IMG/VR virus record: IMGVR_UViG_3300046009_004355
Span: 1-22,814 of that record
DNA: 22,814 nt
DNA from: a virus
Strand: one strand, 5' to 3'
A model generated the notes under the pieces. The model did not search any database, was not told the DNA's origin, and saw only the letters and a list, made by a program, of their open reading frames with translations. Below, one piece after another: positions 11,891 to 20,842 of the stretch; within the stretch, counting starts at the first letter, position 1, and the number at the start of each line of letters is the position of its first letter. The translations under genes were made by a program, and so were the position numbers.

Positions 11891-12032
11891 TATAGCTAAA
11901 AAGATAGTATGCATATGGGATTTAAGTTATTTCTATGTAACGACAATTCAGGATGCAAATGGAACTTTAGATGAATGTATAATTGAACAATATGAATTCG
12001 AAAATCAAGGCAAGCATCCTACAGATGATTAA
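11877..12032 (+). CDS. Small hypothetical protein
   Basis: A 51-residue frame starts MTKINIAKKIVCIWDLSYFY and ends FENQGKHPTDD. It overlaps the winged-helix gene by 14 bases and the zinc-ribbon gene by 41, a tight packing typical of this operon. The N-terminal strand-rich part has two Cys residues. No family recognised. Confidence 0.5.
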   Translation: MTKINIAKKIVCIWDLSYFYVTTIQDANGTLDECIIEQYEFENQGKHPTDD

Positions 12033-12327
12033 AAATTATACTGTAGACACATGGGATTATGTTAAAGAAGGTTGTCCTCCTACTCCAAAAGATGAATATG
12101 ATAAAAGGATAGAAACCTGCAATGCATGCCCATCTATTATTCATGAAACTTTTAAGTGTTCAGTATGTGGATGTCCAATGGCTAAAAAAGCTAGAAGACA
12201 AACATCATCTTGTCCACTTAATAAATGGCCTAAAACTGTCATTGGATCTACAGGTAAAAAAATTCAATTAACTAAACCCAATGAAAAAGGAAAAGAAACT
12301 GATAATCCAACTGGCAACAAAGCATAA
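11992..12327 (+). CDS. Zinc-ribbon protein
   Basis: A 111-residue protein starting MNSKIKASILQMIKNYTVDT. Seven cysteines form CNACP, then CSVCGCPM, then CPLNKW, giving a Cys4-5 zinc-binding ribbon (about residues 40-75) of a type I recall in phage and bacterial small proteins (C-x2-CP ... C-x2-CGC ... K-A-R ... CP-x-KW). The C-terminus is basic and disordered. I use the ATG at 11992; a TTG 9 bases upstream is also in frame. The role is unknown, possibly nucleic-acid or protein contact in late expression. Confidence 0.7.
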   Translation: MNSKIKASILQMIKNYTVDTWDYVKEGCPPTPKDEYDKRIETCNACPSIIHETFKCSVCGCPMAKKARRQTSSCPLNKWPKTVIGSTGKKIQLTKPNEKGKETDNPTGNKA

Positions 12328-12520
12328 TCTTCCAATACACACTATTGAAGAAGTTATCTTTTCTCAATTTAAGTTTGTAGCGGAAATTATTAAACAGCCT
12401 GGTTTTCAGACAATTAAGCTTCCATATTTTGGAAAATTTCATGCAAAAAAAGAGCGCATAGCTCACATGAATGAGAAAACTAGGCGCAAACTAGAAAACA
12501 AAAATAAAGAAACTAAATGA
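12281..12520 (+). CDS. HU/IHF-like DNA-binding protein
   Basis: A 79-residue basic protein. The stretch LIIQLATKHNLPIHTIEEVI followed by QFKFVAEIIKQPGFQTIKLP and YFGKFHAKKER follows the HU/IHF N-terminal half: a helix-turn-helix dimerisation part, then G-x-x-x-x-LP-x-FG-x-F. It is shorter than HU (about 90 residues) and seems to lack much of the DNA-bending arm, ending in a Lys/Asn-rich tail. IHF-like proteins are reported near structural genes in crAss-like phages. It overlaps the previous gene by 47 bases and the next by 4. Confidence 0.65.
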   Translation: MKKEKKLIIQLATKHNLPIHTIEEVIFSQFKFVAEIIKQPGFQTIKLPYFGKFHAKKERIAHMNEKTRRKLENKNKETK

Positions 12521-13017
12521 AAGATCTACTAACACTAGCAGAAGGAAAAGTTGAACCATCTCCATATGCGTTAACTATCCCAGAGTTTAAAAGTTTATCT
12601 GTAAATGAACTAGCATTTGTTTACTTTTTTGTTGACCATAGATCTAGTTATGCAGCCTATGAAATAGATGAAAGGCAGGATATTCTTTTGGCTGACTTAA
12701 AAATGACATGTGTCAACCCAAAGATTAAAGCAGCAGTTAGTAAGTATATGTTACTATCTGAAACGCATGCTATCAAACTACTTAAAGCTGCACGTATATC
12801 AGTTACTAAACTTCAAAAGTATTTTGAGACTATTGACCTAACAGATATGGATGAGAATGGACGACTAATCTACCAGGCAAAAGACTTGGTTGCTAATTTA
12901 TCTAAAATGGGGGATGTAGTTGAAGGATTAGATAAACTAGAAGAGTTAGTTAAAAAGCAAGCAGAGAAAGATAATCCAAATCGTGGAGGAGTTGTAACAA
13001 ATAAGTATAGCGAATGA
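12517..13017 (+). CDS. Candidate small terminase subunit
   Basis: A 166-residue helical protein starting MKDLLTLAEGKVEPSPYALT. It is immediately upstream of the large terminase, whose ATG overlaps its TGA by 4 bases. The N-terminal part (ELAFVYFFVDHRSSYAAYEI) could hold a DNA-binding helical domain as in small terminases (compare 'F..Y...G.s...A...AG' of that family), and a coiled-coil-like C-terminus (KLEELVKKQAEKDNP) could oligomerise. No convincing helix-turn-helix consensus is seen, so the call rests mainly on position, size and helical content. Confidence 0.55.
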   Translation: MKDLLTLAEGKVEPSPYALTIPEFKSLSVNELAFVYFFVDHRSSYAAYEIDERQDILLADLKMTCVNPKIKAAVSKYMLLSETHAIKLLKAARISVTKLQKYFETIDLTDMDENGRLIYQAKDLVANLSKMGDVVEGLDKLEELVKKQAEKDNPNRGGVVTNKYSE

Positions 13018-14984
13018 CGAAGTTTAAAGATACACATTTATTTTCCCCAGCATCAAGTACATTTTTGACCAAAGGGTATTATACCGATGAGGCCAAAAAT
13101 TCTAAAAAGTACTATGAGTTTTGGGATGAAGAAAAACATAGATGTTTGTACGGATATGAAGTAGATGGAGTTCACATTACAGGGTTCCATTACTTTTATC
13201 TTAACTATTGTGTTATAGATAGAGTTGTAGACGTAGTTGACCCAGTAACTGGAGAAGAATACTCACAACGTGAAAGAACTTTCCCTGCATTTTATGATGG
13301 GGATTACGACTATTTTCAGTCAATAGAAAAAGCACGTAAAACTAACAAGCATATTGTAGTACTTAAGGCTCGACGTAAAGGTTATTCGTACAAAGCCGCA
13401 GCTATGTTAGCTAGAAACTACTACCATTTACGTAATTCTAAAAACTTTGTATTTGCATCAGATAAACAATATTTGATTGGTGATGGTATTATGTCTAAAA
13501 CATGGGATATTCTTTCGTTTATAGATGACAATACTGCATGGACTCAACCAAGGATTAAAGATACTGATATGCATAAGCAGTCAGGATACAAAAAGAACGT
13601 AAATGGTGCTGACGTAACCCTAGGTTTTAAGTCTCAAATATTAGCAGTTAGCTTAAAAGACGATCCAGATAAAGTCCGTGGTAAAGCAGGGGAGTTAATT
13701 TTCTTTGAAGAAGCAGGATCCTTTACAGGTTTGTTAAAAGCTTGGGAAGTTGCTATGCCAACTATGAAACAAGGATCTAAAACACTTGGAACTATGGTAG
13801 CATTTGGAACTGGTGGAGAAGAAGGGCCTGGATTTGAAGGATTGGAAGAGTTATTCTATCATCCTGATGCATATGATTGTTTAGCATTTGAAAATGAGTG
13901 GGATGCAGGTGCAATGGGTACACATTGTGGATTCTTTCACCCTATTTACAAGAACTTAGATGGGTTTATTGACAAAGATGGGAATAGTGACACTAATGCA
14001 GCTATAGAATTCGAGTTAGAACAGCGAGAAAAGAAGAAAAAGGGTAATGATGCTAAGTCATTTGACCAATATGTAGCAGAACATGCCTTTACTCCACAAG
14101 AAGCTACACTACAAGTCACTGGAAATACGTTTGATGTCACATCTTTAAAAGAACAGTACAATAGAGTGATAGCAAACAACCTAGATGCTATAGGAGTAGC
14201 AGGAGAATTGTATTATAACTCTGATGGTAAGGTAGATTTCCGTGGTAATTCCCCACATAGACCTATTACTAAGTTCCCACACAGGAAAGATGATGACGTA
14301 ACAGGTGCAGTTGTAGTCTATGAAACCCCATATAAGACTGATATTGAACAAGTTACCCCAAAAAACATGTACATAATAGGGCATGACCCTTACGCGCAAG
14401 CGGGTACGTCAGGATCTTTGGGAGCAGCATACGTTATTAAAGTTCCAAATAACCTATCTAAACCAGATGACTTAATTGTTGCATCTTATGTAGGCCGTCC
14501 ACAAACTCAAGACGAGTACAATAGAAATCTGTTTATGTTAGCAGAATACTATAACGCAAAAATAGGATTTGAGAATGACCGAGGTGAAGTTATACCTTAT
14601 GCTAAGCGATTTAGGAAGTTACATTTATTGCAAGAAGAGTTTGAAATGCTAGATAAACGTGATCTTCGTAGTAAAACAGTTAAGCGTCAGTATGGAATGC
14701 ACATGACTGAGCAACGTAAGAACCAAGGAGAACTTTATATTAGGGATTGGCTAATAGATAGTAGGGGATCTGATGAAGACGGCAACGTCACTCTTAATAT
14801 GCATAAGATTTATGACCCAGGGTTATTGCAAGAGTTAATTAAGTTTAATCGTAAAGGTAACTTTGACCGATCTATGGCGCTAATGATAGCAATGTACCAT
14901 ATGCGAGAGTTATATAACAAAGAAGTCTATGTCCAAATCAATGATAATTCGACAAATGATTGGTTTGATAAAAATTATAAGTAA
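13014..14984 (+). CDS. terL: Terminase large subunit (DNA-packaging ATPase and nuclease)
   Basis: A 656-residue packaging motor. An atypical Walker A VLKARRKGYSYK (residues 117-128) is followed by Walker B ELIFFEEAG (residues 227-235, catalytic Glu at 232 or 233) and a coupling-like motif TMVAFGTGG (260-268). The C-terminal RNase H-like nuclease has HDPYAQAG (D458), GFENDRG (E520) and GNFDRSMALM (D618), the expected acidic triad. Length and domain order fit phage large terminases. It cuts concatemers and pumps DNA through the portal, which is the next gene. Confidence 0.95.
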   Translation: MTKFKDTHLFSPASSTFLTKGYYTDEAKNSKKYYEFWDEEKHRCLYGYEVDGVHITGFHYFYLNYCVIDRVVDVVDPVTGEEYSQRERTFPAFYDGDYDYFQSIEKARKTNKHIVVLKARRKGYSYKAAAMLARNYYHLRNSKNFVFASDKQYLIGDGIMSKTWDILSFIDDNTAWTQPRIKDTDMHKQSGYKKNVNGADVTLGFKSQILAVSLKDDPDKVRGKAGELIFFEEAGSFTGLLKAWEVAMPTMKQGSKTLGTMVAFGTGGEEGPGFEGLEELFYHPDAYDCLAFENEWDAGAMGTHCGFFHPIYKNLDGFIDKDGNSDTNAAIEFELEQREKKKKGNDAKSFDQYVAEHAFTPQEATLQVTGNTFDVTSLKEQYNRVIANNLDAIGVAGELYYNSDGKVDFRGNSPHRPITKFPHRKDDDVTGAVVVYETPYKTDIEQVTPKNMYIIGHDPYAQAGTSGSLGAAYVIKVPNNLSKPDDLIVASYVGRPQTQDEYNRNLFMLAEYYNAKIGFENDRGEVIPYAKRFRKLHLLQEEFEMLDKRDLRSKTVKRQYGMHMTEQRKNQGELYIRDWLIDSRGSDEDGNVTLNMHKIYDPGLLQELIKFNRKGNFDRSMALMIAMYHMRELYNKEVYVQINDNSTNDWFDKNYK

Positions 14985-14989
14985 CTTTG
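14960..14989 (+). promoter_or_regulatory. Candidate promoter before the portal gene
   Basis: TTG at 14960-14962 and TAACTTTG at 14982-14989 are 19 bases apart, matching the Bacteroidota layout; the element lies right at the terminase stop. TAACTTTG is identical to the element before the 7504 gene. A second -7-like element, TAATTTTG (15012-15019), ends 6 bases before the portal ATG. Confidence 0.5.
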
Positions 14990-15025
14990 CTAATATAAGA
15001 CATTTTATATTTAATTTTGTAAGTA

Positions 15026-17236
15026 ATGTACGGACAAGCCCATATACCTAAACAAAGAGTTCCATTAAGTCAGAAAGATGAGAAGTGGAAAAAAGATTGC
15101 GTAGATGCATTTATTAATTTATCTAAATTTGGTATCAGTGAGCGTCGTGCATATTTGCGATCTTTGTATGACTACTATAATGGTGTAATAGATGAAGAAG
15201 ACTATAACTATGTACTTAAACCTTACGGAAAAACTAGAAAGAATTTCCCAACTAAGCTACGAAACTACCCAATCATTAAACCCATTATTGATTTACTTCT
15301 TGGAGAGAAATCTAAGCGTCCTTTAGAGTATACAGTAACTGTACAAAATGCTGATGCTATTAGTCAGAAAGAAGAGCAACTACAAAACTTGCTTTTAAAT
15401 AACATTCGTACTCAATTCCTAAATGCTCTTATTCAACAAGGACAAGTTGAAGGAGAACAACAAGAAGTTCCGCTTCCTAAGCAAATTCAAGAAGAATTCA
15501 ATAGATCTTATGTAGATTCTAGAGCAATTAGAGGACAACATGCGTTGAATTATATTATGAATCAACAAGAAATTTATGATAAGTTTCAAAAGCAGTTTTT
15601 TCATTTCTTAATTGCAGGGGAGTGTTACTCACACAAAGGAGTTAGACGTAACGAACCATTTTATGAAGTCATTAATCCACTAGATGTTGACTTTGATAAA
15701 GACCCAGATATTGATTTTGTAGAAGATGGAGATTGGGCAATCATTAGAAAATTTTCTCATGCCTCTACTATAGTTGATGCTTATGGAGAGTTCTTAACTG
15801 CTGAACAAATTTTAGAATTAGAATCTCCTACTCATACATCTGCAGAAGCTTATCTTTTGTATCGTGCAGAAGCATCTGGAGCTGATGATAATATCTATCG
15901 TAACAGATTGATAGAAATTGTAACGGTGTATTGGAAGTCAAGAAAAAGAATTGGGTTTTTAAATTATATAGATCCCAATACGGGAACTCAAGAGGTTAAA
16001 GAAGTTGATGAAACTTTTAAGTTAACTGCTGAGATGAAACAAGAGATGGGAGCAACTTTAGAGTGGGAGTGGGTTAATGAAGTATGGGAAGGAATTAGAA
16101 TTGATAGAAGATTCTATATTAAAATGAATCCATTAGCAATTCAAAGAACTAGTCTAGATAACCCATCAATTTGTAAACTACCAATTAACGGAAGAAAATA
16201 TTCTGATATTAATTCTCAACCTATCTCTTTAGTTAGTCTTGGAATTCCTTATCAGCTAAATTACAATATTTACAAGTACCGCATGGAGTTAGCAATAGCC
16301 AGGTCTAAGGATATTGTTGCTCAATTCGATATTAATATGATCCCTAAAAATTGGGACATGGATAAGTTTATGTACTATGTAGAGGGTACAGGTATTGCTT
16401 GGGTAGACTATAACAAAGAGGGAATACAACTATCCCCCCAGCACCAATCTGTGTTGGATATGTCAATTAAGACGATCTCACAATATCTTACCCTCTTAGA
16501 ATCGATAATGGTTGAGTGGGAAAAATTGAGTGGTGTTAATAGACAACGCCAAGGTTCCGTTGGAATGTATGAAGGTAAAGGAACATCACAACAAGCCATT
16601 GTCCAATCTTCTCATATAACAGAGGATATATTTAGAAAGTTCTCAAACTTTGAGCAACGTGAATTGCAAGGATTAATCGACTACTCTAAAGTGGCTTGGA
16701 TTAACGGCAAGAAAGGAATGTTTGTAATGCCAGACAACACATTAGCTGAATTGGATGTTGAAGGATTAGGACACTTAGAATCTGAATATGGAATCTTTGT
16801 CTCTGATGCTGGTAAAGATGTAGAGAAACTTCAAGCTATTAGAGGATTTGCACAAGCAGCTGTACAGAATGGTCTTCCAATGTCAGCAGCTATTTCAATC
16901 TTTGAAAGCGATAGTTTCCCACAAATTAAAGATAAAATTAGACAAGCTGAGAAAGCTCAAGAAGAATTGCAAAAAGCGCAACAAGATGCTCAAGCCCAAC
17001 AAGGACAGCAACAAATGCAAATTCAACAAGCTCAAATTGAGTCTCAACAATTGGATAAAGAAAAAGATCGTCAATTACAAATTGAACTTGCTCTTATTGC
17101 AGCTGAAGGTGATGATAAAAAGAATTCTGCATCATTGGAAAAAATGATGAAAGACTTTGAAATTAAACAAAAGCAATTAGAACTTAAAGAGCAAGAAATT
17201 AATAATAAACTTATTCAAAATAATACCCCAGAATAA
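15026..17236 (+). CDS. Portal protein
   Basis: A 736-residue protein directly after the large terminase. The N-terminal part (about residues 1-110) carries RAYLRSLYDYYNGVIDEEDY and KLRNYPIIKPIIDLLLGEKS, patterns I associate with large portal proteins of Bacteroidota phages. The middle is a mixed fold ending in a long helical stem (ISQYLTLLESIMVEWEKLSG). The last 100 residues are Gln/Ala/Lys-rich and coiled-coil-like, probably the portal barrel or a disordered tail inside the capsid. The portal is the dodecameric ring through which DNA is packaged and ejected. Its TAA overlaps the next ATG by 1 base. The call is supported by position and size. Confidence 0.88.
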   Translation: MYGQAHIPKQRVPLSQKDEKWKKDCVDAFINLSKFGISERRAYLRSLYDYYNGVIDEEDYNYVLKPYGKTRKNFPTKLRNYPIIKPIIDLLLGEKSKRPLEYTVTVQNADAISQKEEQLQNLLLNNIRTQFLNALIQQGQVEGEQQEVPLPKQIQEEFNRSYVDSRAIRGQHALNYIMNQQEIYDKFQKQFFHFLIAGECYSHKGVRRNEPFYEVINPLDVDFDKDPDIDFVEDGDWAIIRKFSHASTIVDAYGEFLTAEQILELESPTHTSAEAYLLYRAEASGADDNIYRNRLIEIVTVYWKSRKRIGFLNYIDPNTGTQEVKEVDETFKLTAEMKQEMGATLEWEWVNEVWEGIRIDRRFYIKMNPLAIQRTSLDNPSICKLPINGRKYSDINSQPISLVSLGIPYQLNYNIYKYRMELAIARSKDIVAQFDINMIPKNWDMDKFMYYVEGTGIAWVDYNKEGIQLSPQHQSVLDMSIKTISQYLTLLESIMVEWEKLSGVNRQRQGSVGMYEGKGTSQQAIVQSSHITEDIFRKFSNFEQRELQGLIDYSKVAWINGKKGMFVMPDNTLAELDVEGLGHLESEYGIFVSDAGKDVEKLQAIRGFAQAAVQNGLPMSAAISIFESDSFPQIKDKIRQAEKAQEELQKAQQDAQAQQGQQQMQIQQAQIESQQLDKEKDRQLQIELALIAAEGDDKKNSASLEKMMKDFEIKQKQLELKEQEINNKLIQNNTPE

Positions 17237-17721
17237 TGGCAAAAGATCTATCAAAATATCTAACTCCTTTAGATAGTTTAGAAAAGAATGGAACCGAAGT
17301 AATTAAAGACTTAGAAGCAGGTTTCCGTGGGTCAGGTAGATTAGATAACTTGGTAGCAGAGTTAGCATTAAGCATGTTAGAAGTTGCTAATAAAATCCAT
17401 CTTCTTCATTGGGGAATGACTGGTCAAGGTTCTTATGCTGCTCATCAAACTCTTGGTGACTTATATGACAGTCTTAGAAATAGAGCAGATGAAGTTGTAG
17501 AAAATTACCAAGGTATTGCAGAAACATTGTTGACATTTATGGATTTTAATGTTAGTCCTAAATTTAAAGATGTAACTAATTGTATGACTGCTTTAGATAC
17601 ACTTAAAAATAAAGTTAATGATTTACAAAAAGAAAGTAAATTTTCTGAATTCAATAACTTACTAGATGAGATTAAAGCAGATATTAATAAAGCTAAGTAC
17701 AAACTTACTTTCTTGAAGTAA
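17236..17721 (+). CDS. Dps/ferritin-like protein
   Basis: A 161-residue four-helix-bundle-like protein. Residues 55-92 read HLLHWGMTGQGSYAAHQ, then GDLYDSLRNRADEVVEN, which is the Dps signature HW-x-x-x-G-x-x-(F/Y)-x-x-x-H ... D-E-x-x-E. H58, H70, D85 and E89 keep the spacings 12, 15 and 4 of the Dps ferroxidase ligands (H31, H43, D58, E62 of E. coli-type numbering in Listeria Dps). It is coupled to the portal upstream and to a virion-type gene downstream, so it is probably made late. It may protect packaged DNA from iron-driven oxidation, or be a virion or assembly component that has lost catalysis. Confidence 0.75.
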   Translation: MAKDLSKYLTPLDSLEKNGTEVIKDLEAGFRGSGRLDNLVAELALSMLEVANKIHLLHWGMTGQGSYAAHQTLGDLYDSLRNRADEVVENYQGIAETLLTFMDFNVSPKFKDVTNCMTALDTLKNKVNDLQKESKFSEFNNLLDEIKADINKAKYKLTFLK

Positions 17722-19637
17722 TGGATAATGCTACTAGAAGACAGATATTAGAACGAGTAAAGCAATTAGGTTATCCTAATACAATAGAGGCTTTACAAAA
17801 TCCTCAAGTACTTGATCAATATGAACAGCAATTGCAAGCTCAGTCTCAACAGCAGCAACAACAACCCATTCAACAACCAGAACCTATTAGTTTTCCTACT
17901 CCTCCTGCTACTACTCCTAACTATAAAGTACCTCAGCCTGCACAATCCGAAGCTAAACCTTTGGTAATGTCTTTTAATGAGACTGCTCCACAGTTAATGA
18001 AAGATGGAGGCCCTAAAGATCCTCCTAAAAAACAAACACGTAATCTTTACGATGAAGATTTATTAATGGAAGGACTTAAACCTAACTTTGCTACTCAAGA
18101 TAATACTTATACATTTAATCCTAGAATAGAAGAAGCTAAAAAAGATGATGTTAAGGGAGTAACTCCTAAACAAAAAGTTCAGACAGCTACTACTAAAAAG
18201 AAAATTGCTGAAGAAGATAAATTAGCAAAAATAAAAGAAGATTTATTAGATCAAGGAGAAATAAAACCAGCAACTGAAGGAACAGAAAGATTAAAAAATC
18301 AGTTTATTTATGCAATGGATCAACCTCTTGATGCAGTAGGATCTTTAATGCAAAGAGGTTATGTACCACAAGGTAACTTAAGTGGTAACTATCCTACATC
18401 ATCTCCTATGAGCGATGTAATAGGAGCATTTAATCCTGTTTCTGCTGTAATGGATGTTGCAAGAGTTGGAAAAGATTTAACAGAAAAAGAAACATATACT
18501 ACTTTAGGAGGAGCCGCTGAATTAGGTTTACACACTTTAGGAGTTTTACCATCAGTTAAATTAGGAAAACAACTTGGTAAAAAAGCATTAGCAGAAAGTT
18601 TATATTGGGGAATTGAACCAATAGGGTATGGAGTAAAAGAAAAATTAGCACAGTTTCCTATTAATTTAGTTAAATATGGGTATCATGGATTAAAAGGAAA
18701 TGCTACTAATGTAAAACTTAAAACTATGGAAGCTATGATAGACGATAGATTAAGTGTAGTAGATGCTATAAAAAAAGGAGAACCATATAAACAAGAGTTA
18801 TTTAAAAAACAAGTTAGAACACTATTTAATCCAAAAGAAAGTCCTTCTGGAATTTCTATACCTACTGAAGCAAGATTAGATGCTTGGAGAACTACTTGGA
18901 ATAAACCTCAATTATTTAATACATTTTCAAAAATTGGTGATGATAAATATGTATTAAATGCAGCTAGATATGATATGAGTGATAGAAAATTAAGTCATTT
19001 AGTATCTAATATTGAAGCAAATAAATTAACAAGAGAATTTAAAAAAGGTATAATTTCTAAAGATGCGTATGATAAATCTTTAAAAGCTATTTCTGAAAAA
19101 TTATCAGGTAATCCTGAATTTAAAAATAAAACTTTTAAAGATATAGAAAAAATGATGGATGAAAATCCTGAAGAATTTAGATTTGCACAAAAATTTGATG
19201 TTGATGACGCAAGAAGAGGGGGAGCTGCTTCAGGTTATTTAAAAGATGAAGGGTTTACAGATGTATTAAGTGCTGCAGATGAATTTGGAGTAAGAGGAGG
19301 ATTTTTATATCATAAAAAAATAGATGCAGATGGAAACATACATTTAAGAGCGCATGATAGATGGGATTTTAATCCTTGGGCAAAAAGAGGAGTAATCAGA
19401 AATGTTCCAAATGCTAATATGCAAAAAATGGAAGATAAAAATGTAATTAACATTTTAAGAAATATAGATCCAATTAAATTACTAGGTGGTAAACCTTACG
19501 ATATTGAAAATAACTATATTTTAGATCCTGTTACACATACATTAATTAGAGCTTATAAAACTGGAGGTAAAAAATGCTATACTTGTAACAGTTCTAAAAT
19601 GAAAGTGTTATATAATAAAGCAAATTATAAAAAATAA
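17721..19637 (+). CDS. Large Gln-rich putative virion protein
   Basis: A 638-residue protein starting MDNATRRQILERVKQLGYPN. A Gln/Pro-rich disordered segment (about residues 37-100) is followed by the linker MKDGGPKDPPKK, a central helical region with small hydrophobic patches (PVSAVMDVARVGKD), a domain with a Gly/Asp-rich stretch and RAHDRWDFNPWAKRG (near residue 550), and a C-terminal cysteine tail KKCYTCNSSKMKVLYNK. The GGPKDPP-type linker and Cys tail remind me of Bacteroidota phage structural proteins. Codons are distinctly AT-rich (AGA, TTA, ATA). It is probably an internal or ejected virion protein, but the family is not known to me. Confidence 0.7.
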   Translation: MDNATRRQILERVKQLGYPNTIEALQNPQVLDQYEQQLQAQSQQQQQQPIQQPEPISFPTPPATTPNYKVPQPAQSEAKPLVMSFNETAPQLMKDGGPKDPPKKQTRNLYDEDLLMEGLKPNFATQDNTYTFNPRIEEAKKDDVKGVTPKQKVQTATTKKKIAEEDKLAKIKEDLLDQGEIKPATEGTERLKNQFIYAMDQPLDAVGSLMQRGYVPQGNLSGNYPTSSPMSDVIGAFNPVSAVMDVARVGKDLTEKETYTTLGGAAELGLHTLGVLPSVKLGKQLGKKALAESLYWGIEPIGYGVKEKLAQFPINLVKYGYHGLKGNATNVKLKTMEAMIDDRLSVVDAIKKGEPYKQELFKKQVRTLFNPKESPSGISIPTEARLDAWRTTWNKPQLFNTFSKIGDDKYVLNAARYDMSDRKLSHLVSNIEANKLTREFKKGIISKDAYDKSLKAISEKLSGNPEFKNKTFKDIEKMMDENPEEFRFAQKFDVDDARRGGAASGYLKDEGFTDVLSAADEFGVRGGFLYHKKIDADGNIHLRAHDRWDFNPWAKRGVIRNVPNANMQKMEDKNVINILRNIDPIKLLGGKPYDIENNYILDPVTHTLIRAYKTGGKKCYTCNSSKMKVLYNKANYKK

Positions 19638-19667
19638 TTAAACAGTTTTTAATTAAAACCCTTAATA

Positions 19668-19675
19668 TATCTTTG
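19668..19675 (+). promoter_or_regulatory. Candidate -7 element (TATCTTTG) before the scaffold gene
   Basis: TATCTTTG ends 4 bases before the ATG at 19680, the same arrangement as at 7492-7504. No TTG at the -33 position. If it is used, the scaffold and capsid mRNA would be leaderless or nearly so. Confidence 0.45.
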
Positions 19676-19679
19676 TGAT

Positions 19680-20804
19680 ATGAGTAAACCCACAGTTAAA
19701 TTTGAAGACATTACTTTAGACGATGTTCTAGGGGATGGAATCGAAGCAATTAGCACAGACGAAGGTGCAAAAGTTGCTTCAGCCGCTGATGACAGCGATG
19801 ATAATGATGATATTAAATCTGATCCATTAGATGATGAAGAAGATGATAAAAAGTCCAGTAAATTATCTAAAAAACTGGACACAGATGATTCTGATGACGA
19901 TGATACTGCTGATTCTGACGATGATGACAACAGTGGTAATTTCGGTGATGGTGACGATGGTATTATTTCTTCTATTGCTAAATCTCTTGGTTACGAATTG
20001 GAAAAAGAGTATGCAGAGACAGAAGAAGGTCTAGCAGAATTTACTAAAGACATTGCACAAAACATTGCAGAAGATCAACTTGATGGTTTGTTTAAACAAT
20101 TCCCTTTAGTACAAAAACATTTGGATTTTGTTTTAGCAGGTGGGGATCCTGAAAAATTCTTTGATGCTTACAATCCAAGAGCGAGTTTTGAAAATATTGA
20201 GTTAGAGCAAGAAGATTCTCGTACTCAGAAATATATGATTACTGAATTTTTAAGAACCAAAGGTCATGACGATGAATTTATCAAAGACATGATTAATGAT
20301 TATGAAGATTCTGGTAAGTTGTATGACAGAGCTAAAGTTGCTCAACGTAATCTTGCTACTATTCAAAAGCAGGAACGTGATGGTTTAGTTCGTCAACAAC
20401 AAGAGCAACAACAACGTGCTCAAGAAGAAAACGAAAGATTTTGGGAGGGTGTAGCTAGTACAATTCAAGAAGGAAAAGAATTTGCTGGTATCCGTATCCC
20501 AGATCGTGAAAAAGCTAAATTCTTTGATTACATTTCTGAACCTATTAGCGATAATGGTCAGACTCGTAGAGATAAGGATTATGCAGAAGCTAATCTAGAA
20601 GCTAAACTAGCTTTGGATTATTTGATGTATAAAGGCTTTAACTTGAAAGATATTATTAACGTAAAAGCAAAGACTGAAAGTGCTGTTAGTTTAAAAGAAA
20701 AAATTAAACAAAACGAAGAGCGTGTAAGGTCAATGCAAACCAACGATAAAAAAGGAAAGAAATTTGATGCAGATAATCTGGATCTAAAAGCATTGTTTGG
20801 GTAA
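19680..20804 (+). CDS. Scaffold-like capsid assembly protein
   Basis: A 374-residue protein directly before the major capsid gene. The N-terminal 95 residues are extremely acidic (runs such as DDSDDNDD and DDDDTADSDDDD). The middle is helical, with a Gln/Glu-rich coiled coil (KQERDGLVRQQQEQQQRAQ), and the C-terminus is basic (NDKKGKKFDADNLDLKALFG). An acidic disordered start, coiled-coil middle and basic capsid-binding end, placed just upstream of the capsid protein, is the usual layout of phage scaffolding proteins. No protease domain is visible. Confidence 0.75.
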   Translation: MSKPTVKFEDITLDDVLGDGIEAISTDEGAKVASAADDSDDNDDIKSDPLDDEEDDKKSSKLSKKLDTDDSDDDDTADSDDDDNSGNFGDGDDGIISSIAKSLGYELEKEYAETEEGLAEFTKDIAQNIAEDQLDGLFKQFPLVQKHLDFVLAGGDPEKFFDAYNPRASFENIELEQEDSRTQKYMITEFLRTKGHDDEFIKDMINDYEDSGKLYDRAKVAQRNLATIQKQERDGLVRQQQEQQQRAQEENERFWEGVASTIQEGKEFAGIRIPDREKAKFFDYISEPISDNGQTRRDKDYAEANLEAKLALDYLMYKGFNLKDIINVKAKTESAVSLKEKIKQNEERVRSMQTNDKKGKKFDADNLDLKALFG

Positions 20805-20842
20805 CTAAGCAATATAACAATTAACTTTAAATAAATATAATT

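Noticed and set aside
19649-19930. A Ser-rich 93-codon minus-strand frame
   Set aside because: It is the antisense of the Asp-rich start of the scaffold-like gene (GAT/GAC codons read back as ATC/GTC or TCA/TCG-type codons).
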